A stretch of DNA of 64,000 nucleotides from Conchocele bisecta (lineage: Eukaryota; Mollusca; Bivalvia; Lucinida; Thyasiridae): contig CM055268.1 of NCBI GenBank assembly GCA_029237695.1, positions 53,653,131 through 53,717,130 of the forward strand. The letters are read 5' to 3'. Positions 1-12,013 of this stretch are shown here, one piece after another. The stretch's first letter is position 1, and every line of letters starts with the position of its first letter. The translations under genes were made by a program, and so were the position numbers. The notes beneath the pieces were generated by a model. The model made no database searches and had not been told where the DNA came from. It was given only the letters and a program-made list of their open reading frames with translations.

Positions 1-950
1 TTTTTTACCCCCCCCCCCACCTTTTTCCCCCTGCTAAATTCCCATAATAAAATTGTTGTTTTCGCTATTAAATCAATATTTGATGGGATTTCATCAAACA
101 AAACATTTTGGTGAGGGAGACTTTTTTGTTATTGATGAAAGATTACTTAAATTTAAATATATTTTAGTGTTAATGTGTTTAATAGCTAAAAGTTCGTCGG
201 CAGGAAAACGTAGAACAGACAGTACTTCCGGCACTGAGCAATATGAACTCGAGAGGAGTCAATATGAAAATACATTGACGGCTTGCATTCCATTATATTT
301 CAATGGGAAAGGAAAGTACGTATATACTACTGTCTATTTCACGAAAGCTGCCCAAATTTTACGGCCATATAAACAATTCAAAAACAATATCTTTTTTGAT
401 AATATTAAATTAAAGGCAAATTTAACAATGAGCCTTCTTATTATTTTGTGAAATTTGGTGAACTATTTATTTTATTGCGAAAAAACAATTTCCCCATGTT
501 AAATCCCCATAGACATCTTCACTCTGTGAAGATGTCTATGGGGATTTAACATGGGGACATTTTTTAGAATTTCAGAAATACTGGACCGATTTTCAAAATT
601 TAACTTTTGTTTTCTTAGTTAGATAATTTCCAAGATATCTAGTCAGGTTTCGGAGTCAATTTCCATTTTTTTTCGTTTTTTGACTCCTCCCACACTCCTC
701 TACCTCTTTTTCCCCCATGTTAAATTCCCATAGAGAAATCAATTTTTCGTAATAAAACCAATAGTTGACCAAATTTCACGAAATAAAAAGAAGGCTCATT
801 CTTAAATTTTCCTTTAATTTAATATTATCGAAAATAATATTGTTTTTTAATTGTCTATATAGCCGTAACATTTGGGCAGCTTTCGTGAAACAGACTATAA
901 ACTGATATATATAATTTCACCGTTCTGATACATTATCTTCCATATTGCAC
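1..950. repeat. AT-rich fold-back repeat (family 1, copy 1)
   Basis: An imperfect large inverted structure. The stretch around 331-470 reappears as a reverse complement around 780-900, and 50-215 resembles 24000-24170 near the second copy of the family. No credible gene lies here; the 132-codon open frame at 53-451 runs through the repeat itself. Confidence 0.65.
491..557. repeat. Perfect hairpin, 32-bp arms, 3-base loop
   Basis: The arms begin TCCCCATGTTAAATCCCC and pair perfectly around the loop TCT. It sits inside the family 1 fold-back; the same motif recurs singly near 712-735. Confidence 0.9.
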
Positions 951-1061
951 CACATTTCCGGATCTACATGTACATTCCGATAACAATATTAGTTTTCTAA
1001 CTTCAAAAAATATCGTATGCAATAATACAATGGCGTCCATACTTACAATGGCGTCCATATA

Positions 1062-1307
1062 ATGTGGCTGTGGCTGGAGAAATGGGGTTTATGGGGTTTC
1101 CAAAACTGTGTAGATCCAGATCAGCCTGTGCATCCGCACAGTCTGATCCGGATCTGTACTGTGTGTCATTGCTTCAATGAAACACTCGTTATGCTTCTAA
1201 AAAGCAACACAGATCGTCAATGGACTACAGCATTGTGATGTTTGATCAGGAGCGATACTGGTCACAAATCCCATAAGCCCCAGTTCTCCAGTCACAGCCA
1301 CATATAG
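1062..1307. mobile_element. MITE with inverted ends (TGTGGCTG...CAGCCACA)
   Basis: Left end reads TGTGGCTGTGGCTGGAGAAA and the right end is its near reverse complement, including the GGGCTTATGGG-type subterminal part. The core holds a short inverted pair of the GATCAGCCTGTGCATCCGC type that also occurs at 14062, 20780 and 41880. About 245 bp, no coding capacity. Confidence 0.7.
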
Positions 1308-2433
1308 TATGTATAAGGACGTGCATGTGATGTTAGTGATAATAACGTTTTCGACCGAGCATGTACTTGTTATGATGATAATTTAACTAGATGATGGGTC
1401 ACATTTTACAATTTGAATATGTATGAGTATATTAATATTATAGTATAAATAATTATAGGTCTGTATATTATTTTATAAATGTTTCGGGAAATGCATGTAG
1501 ACTGTTGGAATAGTCATACTTGTCCAATCATATTGCTGTTTGTATTCATTTTAACATGCAGGAAATGTGCAGTTCAAATATTGTGTTTACATTGTCGAAA
1601 TATGTTTCTGTAGATATGTATTTTATTATTAATGATCAAACAAATATCATTTTGGATAAAGCTATGAAGGTTTAATATTGATAATTGGTCTCAAATATGT
1701 GGTGATAACAATGCCACATATAATCTCTAAGTTTGCATCTCTACATATGTTATACAAGCCATGCTCTCGTTCTTTATTCCGCGTTTGCCATTTCGCAGTT
1801 AGCCCTTGTCATAAACCGCTTTGACGGTAATATGTTTGATTAATTATTGATATTACAAAGCCTGAATGACCACAACTTTTGTCTCCGCCCAGACTGAATG
1901 TTCCTGCATGAAATCTGGTTCCGCCTGGATTGTCATTGAACAGACAAATATCATTGGTGGAAACCCACCAAATTATTAATCCTAACATGTTTGCAATTTC
2001 CATACTAACATTGTGAAAACTATACTGGCAGTTAATAAAAAGTTATTGTAGTGTCAACACCTGGAGTTGCCAGTGTTTATGCGGAATTTCCGTCACTAGA
2101 CTTGTATAGACTTGTGCTTTATTGTTATTCATATTTTAGAACATATTAACAGTTTAAAACAACATGACTTCAACCGTGTAATAATATTATATTCACGTTC
2201 ATAATATACTCCCCCGACCGCGGGAAAACACTGGGCTAGTGTCACAACGCTTGGTCTAAAAAGTAAACATATGGCCCGTAAAACAGCACAAAAATTACAT
2301 TGATATGCATGCTCATACCGTTTTATATAGTAAGCCCATCTTTCATAATAGATGATTCTTCAAGTGTACTCTATCAGACAATGTGATACCGTTAAGCTTA
2401 TGTAACAAATATTATGCCACCAATTAACGGTCA
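1308..2433. other. AT-rich stretch, nothing recognised
   Basis: No gene, RNA or clear repeat seen. The 64-codon minus frame at 1809-2003 has no family resemblance. Confidence 0.6.
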
Positions 2434-2667
2434 GGGGGTCGTTTCACAAACATCGTACGACTAAAATGTTCGTAAGTGCAACATTATGATAGTCTGTAAA
2501 TTTCACATTAACATTGTTTTCTTGTAAATAATTATTGGATTTACATTTATTGAGTATATGCAGCCTATGCTCAATAAATGTAAATCCATAAATTTAAATT
2601 TACAGACGATCTTAATTTTGCACTTACGAACATTTTAGTCGTAAGAAGTTTAGTGAAACGGACCCCA
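2434..2667. mobile_element. Hairpin MITE, family 2 (GTTTCACTAAACTTCGTACG ends), copy 1
   Basis: Inverted repeat element of about 235 bp ending in a GGGGTC/GACCCC-type pair followed by GTTTCAC. Other copies are at 6078-6320 and 6375-6617, with a half copy at 11644-11757. The core is a palindrome built on TTTATTGAGCATAGGCTGC. Confidence 0.8.
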
Positions 2668-2998
2668 GGTGTCCAGACGCTACACGTGGTTTACAGCTGG
2701 GAAATGTATACATTACGGATTGATTTTATTGTCTTAACGTGGCGGTACAAAGTCGGGCCGAATTTGTTAGTATCAATTCACGACATTTCACAAGGGAATC
2801 ATCTGCCCCTTATGCAATAATTTTATAACATGTCATCCAGCATTATGCAAGATTTTATGTAATTGCTGGTTTGAAACAGTATATAATGCGAGTCTGTTTA
2901 GTGGGTCGTCATTCGATATAGAATTGTTGGACGACACACTAACACAGACTGGCTGACTGGAGAAATTCCGACACCCACGGACACAGTCCAAACTCTAC

Positions 2999-3263
2999 GC
3001 TGGTGCTGCACTCTGTGCTGGCGTAAACTGTTTTTGCGAGATGCACCGGTTTCCTGACGGATTCCCATTCAGCTACATGCAGAAGATACTGTATAAACAC
3101 ATTTTCATTTAGTAACCAGCGCAAGAAATTTGCACCGGTTACTAGATGAAAATGCGTTTATGCGATATCTCTAAGTAGAGCTGAGTGACATCTCGTCAGA
3201 AAACCGGTGCTTGTTTTTTCGACGTGAAACATTTTACACCGGCGTGAGTGCAGCACCAGTGAG
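2999..3263. repeat. Imperfect fold-back centred near 3125
   Basis: The left arm (about 2999-3120: CTGGTGCTGCACT, GCACCGGTTTCCTGACG, ATTTTCATTTAGTAACC) is matched in inverted order by the right arm (about 3133-3263), which ends AGTGCAGCACCAG. The small open frames here are products of the repeat. Confidence 0.7.
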
Positions 3264-3567
3264 AATGACAAATAAATGCCCCCCGGCGGCAGATTGCAGA
3301 AACGTCTAAACAGGTCCCACGGATACACAGTCCACAAGGGCAGATTAACGTATGGAAAAACCCGGCTCGCGCGCTCCCCTCCCCCCACCCTAAAATTCGA
3401 GGAGTGAAGATATTTTTGCTCTAAAATGTGCCAGAACGCAGCAAAATGTGGTATATATATCACAAATATTCCGGATGCCATACCGCCTGACCCACCTATC
3501 AGTCTCCCGAGACGAATAAACGGTGTTAGTTCGAAAATATAGTAAACTATTTCATTAAGAAGTTCCG

Positions 3568-3601
<34 letters not shown>

Positions 3602-4824
3602 CCTGAAATCCTGGATCCGCCTCTGGTCCAGACAGTATTCTGACTATTCCGTGTGTCACGTATATCAAGACTGTTCCAAATCTCGTTCATTTTATGACCC
3701 CGATACTCGTGACCTTTTTACCGAGACCGTGGCCATAAAAAGGAAGGAGATTTGGAACAGTCGTAAGATACCCTACACTATGTTGAGGAATATTCAATAA
3801 TGCCACTGCCATTTATAGTATGATATATCCACATATATGAAATATCCACATATCGTGATAACAACATAGTTACGTCGTCTTAATATTATGACATAGTGAG
3901 TTATGGGTTTAACTATTTTCTAGGACAAAGTCAACAACTCCAACATCCGGCTAATTCTAAATGTAATAATGTTCTAAATCTAAATACGTGATTACGTGTA
4001 CGAGTGTACAATTCTGTCGTGACCGTATAGTTTTTGCTATCATACTTAGAATAAATATATTTTAGAATTTAGTGTTATTTCACAGAGCCAGACCTAAAAT
4101 GTCTTATTTAAAATATAACTACAACTATTGTAACCATGTTCCAAGTGATCTCAATGACTGTCAAAATGTCTCTGCTCTCAGATACTCCAAACTGAATATT
4201 ATATCCACCTTGGATTAAAGACGCAATTGTTTAACGGCCGCCTCCGGAACTGTCATTTTATCGTCCCGTAGCCAATCAAGATAGAGTTTACCAAAGTGAT
4301 CATTAGGGAACTCATCCATTATATCCAACATCCGATATTGACAGTTTTTAATCTACATTAATACCACTGGGCACCTGATCAACCAGAGTTTCCAATTTAC
4401 CCCGAACCCGATCTTTGCCATCACTTAATCTGGACAATAGTATTGTCTGACAACTTAGTCGATTTTTTTTCCCAGAATTGCATCGCAATTGACCTACTTT
4501 AATAGAGCATCCTTTTCGACGTATTTTAGAGGCTTACATGATATTTTCATAGCTGCTATCAGAGAGGCAATTCCTTTACTTATCGGTCACATTTCTGTAC
4601 AATACAATCGAATGCCCGTATGCGTCCACACGGACAGACGAAAGCATATGTACACACGGACGAACTAACGTACTTGTTCAGAGACAATTACGTTATAATA
4701 TATGTATGTTATAAGTCGCCTTAACAACATAATAGATATGTCAAAAGGACGTACTTACTGTTAAAAATCGTGACTGCCAACAAATGACACCGATTTTAAA
4801 ATATAATTGGTGTCAAATATTTGG
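3264..4824. other. Non-coding stretch with a C34 run and a small hairpin
   Basis: A run of about 34 C lies at 3566-3599, next to a TCCTGGATCCGCCTCTGG motif typical of one of the fold-back families. An imperfect hairpin around 3668-3756 pairs GACTGTTCCAAATCTC with GAGATTTGGAACAGTC. The rest shows nothing I recognise. Confidence 0.6.
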
Positions 4825-5192
4825 TGATAATTCCAACACAAAAATATTTACACAATTCCCTAACATTTGATTGGTCCGTAGCAAGTCTCTGTCCAAAATT
4901 GATATCCCAGTAAACTCCCATGCCTAACTACTTTCCGTAACCGTCAGGCGCAGTTAAAATAATTCTTAAGAAAACGGAAAATAAACACATTTTCTTGATG
5001 AATTTATTTCAAATGCTGGAATTATAAGGAATTAATGGCATTTTTGTGGAATTTATCGGGGATATAAACTTTGAAAAGTCGCGGGAATACTGGACGAGGC
5101 CTTTCGGCCTTCGTCCAGTATTCCCACGACTTTTCCAAGTTTTTACCCCTATAAATTCCACAAAAATGCCATTCATTCCTATAATAACAATG
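4825..5192. mobile_element. Dispersed hairpin element, family 3, copy 1
   Basis: Close copy of 42485-42850, in the same orientation. It contains a hairpin at about 5033-5170 that pairs GAATACTGGACGAGGCC with the following GGCCTTCGTCCAGTATTC. No protein recognised. Confidence 0.8.
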
Positions 5193-5257
5193 CCAATGTC
5201 TAAGTTTGCATCTCTACGGATGTTGTACAGGCCAGTTAATATGTCTCGGTCTGTATG

Positions 5258-5625
5258 GCAGATATTTACGGAAGCCGATGAGGGTCACCAAGTCATAATT
5301 ACTCGTAATTAGACATCATCTCGTAAATTCGAGAAAATTATGTCGTAATTGACATCACTCGAATACGAGATAAATTATGTCGTAATTACGACATAATTTT
5401 ATCTCGTAATTACGAGTGATGTCGTAATTATCGAGATAATTAATTACGACATAATTTTATCGTAATTACAGATGATGTCGTAATTACGAGATAATATTAT
5501 CTGTAATTACGAGATTATGTCGTAATTACGACATAATTTTATCTCGTAATTACGAGATGATGTCGTAATTACGAGATAATATATTTTTGACTTGGTGACC
5601 CTCATCGGCTTCCGTAGATATTAGT
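5258..5625. repeat. Fold-back with internal array of TCGTAATTACGA units
   Basis: Outer arms GGAAGCCGATGAGGGTCACC (left, about 5270) and its reverse complement (right, about 5592-5611) enclose about 280 bp made of the near-palindromic motif TCGTAATTACGAGAT repeated in both orientations. Confidence 0.85.
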
Positions 5626-5745
5626 AAATTCGGAAACAAACGGGCCAACGGTCATTGGCCTGACACTTTTTTGGCTCAAATGCCCGGGTTTGGAAGGTCT
5701 TCGAGCCAATTCCTACCCTTAAATATATAAAAAAAATGTCTCGGT

Positions 5746-5965
5746 CTTTCTTTTGTAGTTCCCGTGGGAACGAATTGTTATTTCGTGAGAACGAATTATT
5801 AAATCGAGGGAACGAATTGTTAATTTGTGGGAACGAATTGTTAATTTGTGGGAACGAATTGTTAATTCGTGGAAACGAATTGTTAAATTGAGGGAACGAA
5901 TTGTTATTTCGTGGTAAATAATTAATAACAACGAAAATTCTACGTCCCCTTAGGGGCTCCGTACC
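5746..5965. mobile_element. Fold-back family 4 (AATTCGTTCCC array), copy 1 (partial)
   Basis: Short units reading AACGAATTGTTAATTTGTGG repeat about eight times and are followed by the family end TACGTCCCCTTAGGGGCTCC. Fuller copies are at 12613-12911 and 16021-16371. Confidence 0.8.
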
Positions 5966-6077
5966 TTCTGTCTGGATTTCCTTTGACCATGTTGACTCAG
6001 ACAGCTATCATTGGTGGAAACCCAACAAATTAGTATGCATGCCGTAGTTCCCGCCATTCCACCAGCGCATCACTCCA

Positions 6078-6320
6078 GGGGCCGGTTTCACTAAACTTCG
6101 TACGACTAAAATGTTCGTAAGTGCAAAATTATGATAGTCTGTAAATGTCACATTAACAACGTTTTCTTGGAAACAATTATTGGATTTACATTTATTGAGC
6201 ATAGGCTGCATATGCAGCCTATGCTCAATAAATGTAAATCCATTAATTGAAATTTATAGACGATCCTAAATTTTCACTTACGAACATTTTAGTCGTAGGA
6301 AGCTTAGTGAAACGGGCCCC
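6078..6320. mobile_element. Hairpin MITE, family 2, copy 2
   Basis: About 243 bp with GGGGCC/GGGCCCC ends. Its core at 6181-6242 is a perfect 62-bp palindrome (starts TGGATTTACATTTATTGAGC, centre GCATATGC). Confidence 0.9.
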
Positions 6321-6374
6321 AGGCCATTAGACAGCAAGGGTAGTAGCACAGCACGCCCCGCAAAAATTGCACCT

Positions 6375-6617
6375 GGGGGCCGTTTCACTAAACTTCGTAG
6401 GACTAAAATCTTCGTAAGTGCAAAGTTAGGATCGTCTGGAAATTTCAATTGATGGATTTACATTTATTGAGCATACGCTGCATATGCAGCCTATGCTCAA
6501 TAAATGCAAATCCAATAATTGTTTACAAGAAAACACTGTTAATGAGCAATTTACAGACTATCATAATTATGCACTTACGAATATTTTAGTCGTACGAAGT
6601 TTAGTGAAACGGGCCCC
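6375..6617. mobile_element. Hairpin MITE, family 2, copy 3
   Basis: Second of two family 2 copies within 60 bp of each other, in the opposite orientation as judged by its asymmetric arms. Ends GGGGGCCGTTTCACTA and TAGTGAAACGGGCCCC. Only 54 bp separate copies 2 and 3. Confidence 0.85.
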
Positions 6618-7000
6618 TGGTCTATAAAAAATGCCAAACCAAGATATATGGGGCATAGTATGTACACAGCGACCAGAATGCTGTGTCCAGACAAGAATGT
6701 TCTCATTGTTTACCAAGTGTGGCATTGCCCTTTGAGGTACGGACCTGTGTCTTACTTGCGACATGCCACGTCATCATGGTGAACATTTGTGCCAAGGTAT
6801 TTCGAAATCCCTCCCCATTCATGACACGTTACGGCCCGGACTAGACCTTCAGAAGGACAAACGGACTTACAGACGGAATAACGGAATGACAGACACACGG
6901 ACAGGAGCAACACTACACTAGTGTGCCATCACACAATTTGATAGCGGGGCATCAACATGTCAAATTCCTAAATATTTACCACATACAATGTGTCGATATG

Positions 7001-7028
7001 TATACTGAGCAAAACTAGAAACGTCCCT
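7001..7028. repeat. Left terminal inverted repeat of the Tc1-like element
   Basis: 28 bp, pairs with 8506-8533 with two mismatches. Confidence 0.85.
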
Positions 7029-7254
7029 CCTTGTTTAAGGAAAGATTCATCAAAAACCAAAAGGGTTACTTTTAAAAATCAAAATGGAAAAACAAGTTTA
7101 TTCATTTCTGTATCAAAGCCAATAAATTGCATTTGGATATCTTGTTAAATATTCGAGAGATAACCGGCCAAGGGCGGTAGGGGTCAAAATCAAAAATCAC
7201 AAAAACTCAGAAATGTGTTACTTAATGTTTAGAGATGGAATTTCAATAAGTAAT

Positions 7255-8240
7255 TCAGTAAATCTCGTTAGTACCGAGTGTGGCCACCATTTGCATGAAT
7301 GCATGCAATGATCCTACGCCGCATCGACGTGACGTAACACAATACCAGTGCGTTGGCAAATTCCTCCATTCCCGTTGTAACGCCCGTGTAAGATCGCGAA
7401 CATTGTCAATCTGATGGTTAGCTCGTGCTTTGCGGCCCAGCTTATCCCATATGTGCTCAATGGGATTGAGATCCGGGGAGACCGCGGGCCATGGCATGAC
7501 GTCGACGTTGTTTTGCTGTAAGTATTGAGTGGTGACTCTGGCTACGTGAGGGCGGGCATTGTCGTGCATCAATGTCCACACCAGGACCATGCTGACGGAT
7601 AATAAATGGTAAGGCATGTGCATTTAGCACATCTGCAACATAACGTTGTGCATTGATGTTGCCCTGTACAACAACCAAATCTGTCTTTCGGTTTCCCATG
7701 ATCCCACCCCAGACCATTACGCTCCCTCCCCCAAACCTGTTCTTCTCAACAATGCAACAATCGGTGAATCTTTCATTTTTACGCCTGTATACCCGTAATC
7801 TTCCGTCAGCATGACTAACTGTGAACCGAGATTCATCGGTGAACAAAACTCGGTTCCAGTCAGCCCTTCTCCAGTTCAGATGACGTCGCGCCCATAACAG
7901 TCTGGCAGCACGGTGACGTTGGGTCATTATCTGACCAGTGTACGGGCGGCGTGCCCGGATTGGTTGGGCGTTACGACGTAACCGGTTGCGAATGGTCTGC
8001 CCTGAGACACCGTATCGCCTGGCAGTGACTGTGGCTGCCAATCGACGTTGACGTAAGTGCGTCAACGTAATGTAACGATCGGCTCTAGCCGTCGTTACAC
8101 GAGGCCTACCAGGTCGCTGCCGGTCGTGAACAGCCCCAGTTTGCTGGTACCGGGCTGCAAGACGATCAACCAAACCGAGGCGCAAGCATCCCAATTGCCT
8201 GATTTCGCTCGTTTTCGGAAAGCCGTGGCATATCGAAAAC
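7255..8240 (-). pseudogene. Tc1-like (DD34E-type) transposase, frameshifted
   Basis: Would cut and paste the element by DDE chemistry in the nucleus. Visible parts, N to C: a stub of the first helix-turn-helix next to RYQQTGAVHDRQRPGRPR, the second DNA-binding half (SGQTIRNRL), first catalytic Asp in FTDESRF, the VMVWGGI block, second Asp in MHDNARPHVA, and the catalytic Glu in PDLNPIEHIWD. The N-terminal half (frame ending at 7457) and C-terminal half (7255-7623) are in different frames; the shift lies near 7585, just before the second Asp. The first helix-turn-helix looks shortened and no good ATG start is visible. Both terminal repeats flank it. A second, unrelated copy of the N-terminal domain lies at 45884-46069. 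Confidence 0.93.
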
Positions 8241-8505
8241 AGTGAAAAATTAAAAAAGTTTTTTAATTTTCCGAATAGCCCCTATCGCATGAATGGTACG
8301 ACATGAACTGAATCACCTTATCGATGACAAGTATAGCGTGCACGTGCAAAAAGTGGAAATCAACGTTCCGGTCACTGGCCGCTATGTAAACCGTGTGTAT
8401 CGGCTAAACTCTACACGATCGTATTCTGAACATCGCCACGGTTTAAAATACATGTACTTTGAACATGTGGTACATACATAGACAGAGCTACACCGGCTAT
8501 AAAAC

Positions 8506-8533
8506 AGGGACGTTTCTAGTTTTGTTGAGTATA
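8506..8533. repeat. Right terminal inverted repeat of the Tc1-like element
   Basis: Reverse complement of 7001-7028 with two mismatches. Confidence 0.85.
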
Positions 8534-8629
8534 TATCAAAATGTTTGTCGTTTCACAAGGATTCGAAATATTGTAGTTATTTCAAAGCCATGAATGCGAA
8601 TTTACCTTTGTTCACAGAACTATACGTAT

Positions 8630-9142
8630 ATTTTGAGGTACATACCCACTAAGTACGCGCAAAGTGTTCTTTATAGGAATTAATAAATAAGTGTATAATT
8701 TAGTCACTATTCTACCAGTTCTAAACATTACGAGTGTCCGCTATACAGATATAATCATTTAGTAATATTTATTTTACTGATAGTGACTCGCGGTGGTATC
8801 AGTCTATTTTCATATGCAAATGAGGCATGATATATTTTAATTATTTATACTAATTAAATGCGTCACATGAAAAACATATTTTAAACAGATTATAAAGTAT
8901 GATCATTGCACATCGAAATATAAATACAGAAAATAAATAGTAATGTCAGTTAACATTTTAAGGAAACACGGTTATCGCTCCTGATATCGGGGTGGAAATT
9001 TACGTCCGATATAAAATGTATAATAATGCCAATCAATACTTGGGGTAATGGTGAATGAATGTTTATTTTGCCAGAACATGTATCAGATGATGTCTCTGAT
9101 ATAAAGAACATGTTGTGACTACTAAATGGGCATGCACATTTA
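8630..9142. mobile_element. TIR element, family 5 (AGGTACATACCCACT ends), copy 1, uninterrupted
   Basis: Starts AGGTACATACCCACTAAGTA and ends in TACTAAATGGGCATGCACAT, an imperfect inverted pair. Its reverse complement can be followed in pieces through 44381-46379, where three or so later insertions split it. No coding capacity. Confidence 0.75.
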
Positions 9143-9306
9143 AAGTGGACAGGGTACGCATATATATTATCACATATACTCCACACCATATGTGCACTGG
9201 AATTTGATAAGTAAACTCGTTTCGGAGATTGTGCGCTGGTTTAGATAAATCAAAATCAGGGGCGTCGGAACAGGTCCGGCAGGTCCGGTATCGCATTTTC
9301 AAAGTA

Positions 9307-9307
<1 letters not shown>

Positions 9308-9361
<54 letters not shown>
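9308..9361. repeat. Poly-C run of about 54 bases
   Basis: Uninterrupted C homopolymer on the + strand, directly before the 187-bp tandem repeats. Exact length in the assembly is uncertain. The glycine-rich minus frame over it is an artefact. Confidence 0.95.
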
Positions 9362-9362
<1 letters not shown>

Positions 9363-9399
9363 CCCCGATGAAAGTACTCCCCTCGATACACAGACGGGA

Positions 9400-10730
9400 G
9401 TTCTTTGAAAATGGCTAGTCGGCCCATTTTGACAGTACTCCCCTTGATACACTGACGGGAGTACTTTGAAAATGGCTAGTCGGCCCATTTTCAAAGTACT
9501 CCCCTAAAGTTTCGATCAATCTACGCAGTTTGTATACGCGTTCAGTATAGTATATAGGATCTGTGTCTACATTGTTGACCATTAAATGCAACTTTCATCA
9601 TATGTCCTGATATATTCTGAGGGGTGAGTGGTTTGGAAATGGGTATACGCGGCCATTTTCAAAGAACTCCCCTAAACAAAAAGAACGAGCATGACGATGT
9701 GACGCACAGAATCAGCCTACGCGTTTATGGTATAAGATAAGCGTCTACAGCGTTGGTCATTGCTGTGCATACTTCCGTCGTACATGTACTCATGTATGAG
9801 CTGTTGAGGGGGAGTGGTTTGAAAATGGGTAAACACTGCCATTTTCAAAGTACTCCCCTAAACAAAATGAACGAGCATGACGACGTGACGCATATAATCA
9901 GCCTACGCGTTTATGGTATAAGATAAGCGTCTACAGTGTTGGTCGAAGTTGTGCATACTGTCGCCGTGCATGTACTCATGTATGAGATACTGAGGGGGGG
10001 GTGGTTTGAAAATGGCTAAACACTACCATTTTCAAAGTACTCCTCTAAACAAGAAGAACGAGCATGACGATGTGACGCATATAATCAGCCTAACGCGTTT
10101 ATGGTATAAGATAAGCGTCTACAGTATTGGTCGATGTTGTGCATACTTCCGCCGTGCATGTACTCATGTATAAGTATACAGAGGTGTTGTTAAAAGAAAA
10201 TGGGTAAACACTGCCATTTTCAAAGTATGTATGAGATACTGAGGGGGAGTGGTTTGAAAATGGGTAAACACTGCTATTTTCAAAGTACTCCCCTAAACAA
10301 AATGAACGAGCATGACGATGTGACGCATAGAATCAGCCTACGCGTTTATGGTATAAGATAAGCGTCTACAGCGTTGGTCATGGTTGTGCATACTTCCATC
10401 GTACATGCATTCATGTATGAGATACTGAGGGGGGGGGGTTGAAAATGGGTATACATTTCCATTTTCAAAGTACTCCCCTACGCGTTTATGGTATAAGATA
10501 AGCGTCTACAGCATTGGTCATTATGTTCATAGTGCCATCGTACAAGTACTCGGTATCCGGACAAAACAACCTAGTTGTAATTTTTCGCAAATGTCCACCT
10601 GTGCATTTTTGGACTGGGGGCGGATGTCCTAGAGGGCAAATGTCCGTGTCCCTTGAAAATGTAATAGGCCATTTTCAAAATACTCCCATAAATAACAACT
10701 ATTTGCATATCTAAACAAAAAGAAGGTGCA
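9400..10730. repeat. Tandem repeat, about 187-bp unit, 5 or so copies
   Basis: The landmark AACGAGCATGACGA recurs at 9683, 9870, 10057 and 10305, giving spacings of 187, 187 and 248; the last unit carries an internal duplication of about 60 bp. More diverged units lie before 9680 and after 10480. Each unit also contains ATTTTCAAAGTACTCCCC and its inverted form, and the same motif appears alone near 11205-11240. Confidence 0.88.
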
Positions 10731-11643
10731 TGTCGATATGACGACTAGAAACGCGACTGGTCGAAAATGCAATATACCCTCGTTTGTCATATAATAATTT
10801 CTAAATCCTTGTCATATTCCAATATTGGACATGTCATGTAAATGTAGGTTAATTGGCGACCCCATTCACACATTTGCCACACTCTGTTCCTTGACAGTGG
10901 GCGCGGTAATTCGCACCTTGACGAACTAACTATACCTGCCAATACTATATCCATGCCAAGTAGTTACAACGGATTTGTAGCAAAACAGGAGTTACGATAG
11001 TTTCCACCAGTAAAGCCTCCTTCCGCGTTTGCCTCCAACCGACACACACTAGCGCGCTAGTCATTTAGTTTCCGTTCATAAGTTAAGCCTCGTTTCATAT
11101 GCTGGGCTTATACAGCCATATACATAATTATACACCCCACTCGTTATCATTTTGAAAAGGGGAAATGATGATGACAATGCAAATCTCTCGTCTGTGTACC
11201 TGAGGGGAGTACTTTGAAAATGGGGAGTACTTTGAAATTCCTACACCAGCGGCTGCCGGATCAATCATTTTAACATATTTGTAATTCATGTTTAAACAAC
11301 GGAATGTAAATATTTTTCTGCAATTTCTGCAGGCGAAACGGTTCAACTGAGTGGTAACAACATACACGTTGTGTGGATACCGGGGGCACCCAGTAGATTT
11401 GCCGGACCAATAGTATGATGCGTCCGGCACCCCTGAAAATCCCTATCATAACAAAGAAAGATTTGACTGCCTTTGTCCAAAAATGACACCAGCGTCAGGG
11501 TTTTCGGACCGGTATGTATTCTGAATAGCATGTATAGACAAGGCTTTGAACTATACTCGGTGACAAAAGAAACCGTACAATCCAATAATACTGTAAACTG
11601 TCAACGGGTAGCATCTGTCTGTATGTGGATATAGAGAATAGTA
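10731..11643. other. Non-coding stretch
   Basis: Nothing gene-like. A fragment of the GGTTCAACTGAGTGGTAAC motif of the 44486-44560 palindrome is at 11340-11371. Minus frames of 60-100 codons have no family resemblance. Confidence 0.6.
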
Positions 11644-11757
11644 GGTTAGTGCTGCATATGCTCAATAAGTGTAAATCTATCAATTGAAATTTCCAAACGA
11701 TTCTAAATTATCGCTTATGAACATTGTAGTCGTACGAAGTTTAGTGAAACAGGCCCC
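11644..11757. mobile_element. Half copy of hairpin MITE family 2
   Basis: Only the right half (TGCTCAATAAGTGTAAATC to GTTTAGTGAAACAGGCCCC) is present. Confidence 0.75.
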
Positions 11758-12013
11758 TGTTCTGTTCTGTATTCGCATGTACAGGTGTTGAAGACCACAA
11801 TCACCATGTGAAGACTGTATAAACAGTATCCATGTTTATAATTATTTTATTGTACATGAGACATGTAAATTCTAAGTCCATACATAGTTTAGAAAACAAC
11901 ATAGCGGTCTGGCCGAGAATCCGAAACGTACGTACTAAGTGACTATCGGCAGAGTATGTAGCTGACTAAGTGCCAGTCCTCTGCTGCAAGAATCGCCTGT
12001 TTATCTACCATCA

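Larger units (their letters stand above)
7001..8533 (-). mobile_element. Tc1-like DNA transposon, both inverted ends present
   Basis: Terminal inverted repeats: left TATACTGAGCAAAACTAGAA and a right end that is its reverse complement apart from two differences, both followed inward by ACGTCCCT. TA dinucleotides at both edges fit the TA target preference of the Tc1/mariner superfamily. Length about 1.53 kb, normal for the group. It encloses one transposase gene on the minus strand, which is broken, so the copy is not autonomous. Confidence 0.9.

Noticed and set aside
9063..9494. 143-codon minus frame with a long poly-Gly stretch
   Set aside because: It crosses the poly-C run and the 187-bp repeat; no domain.
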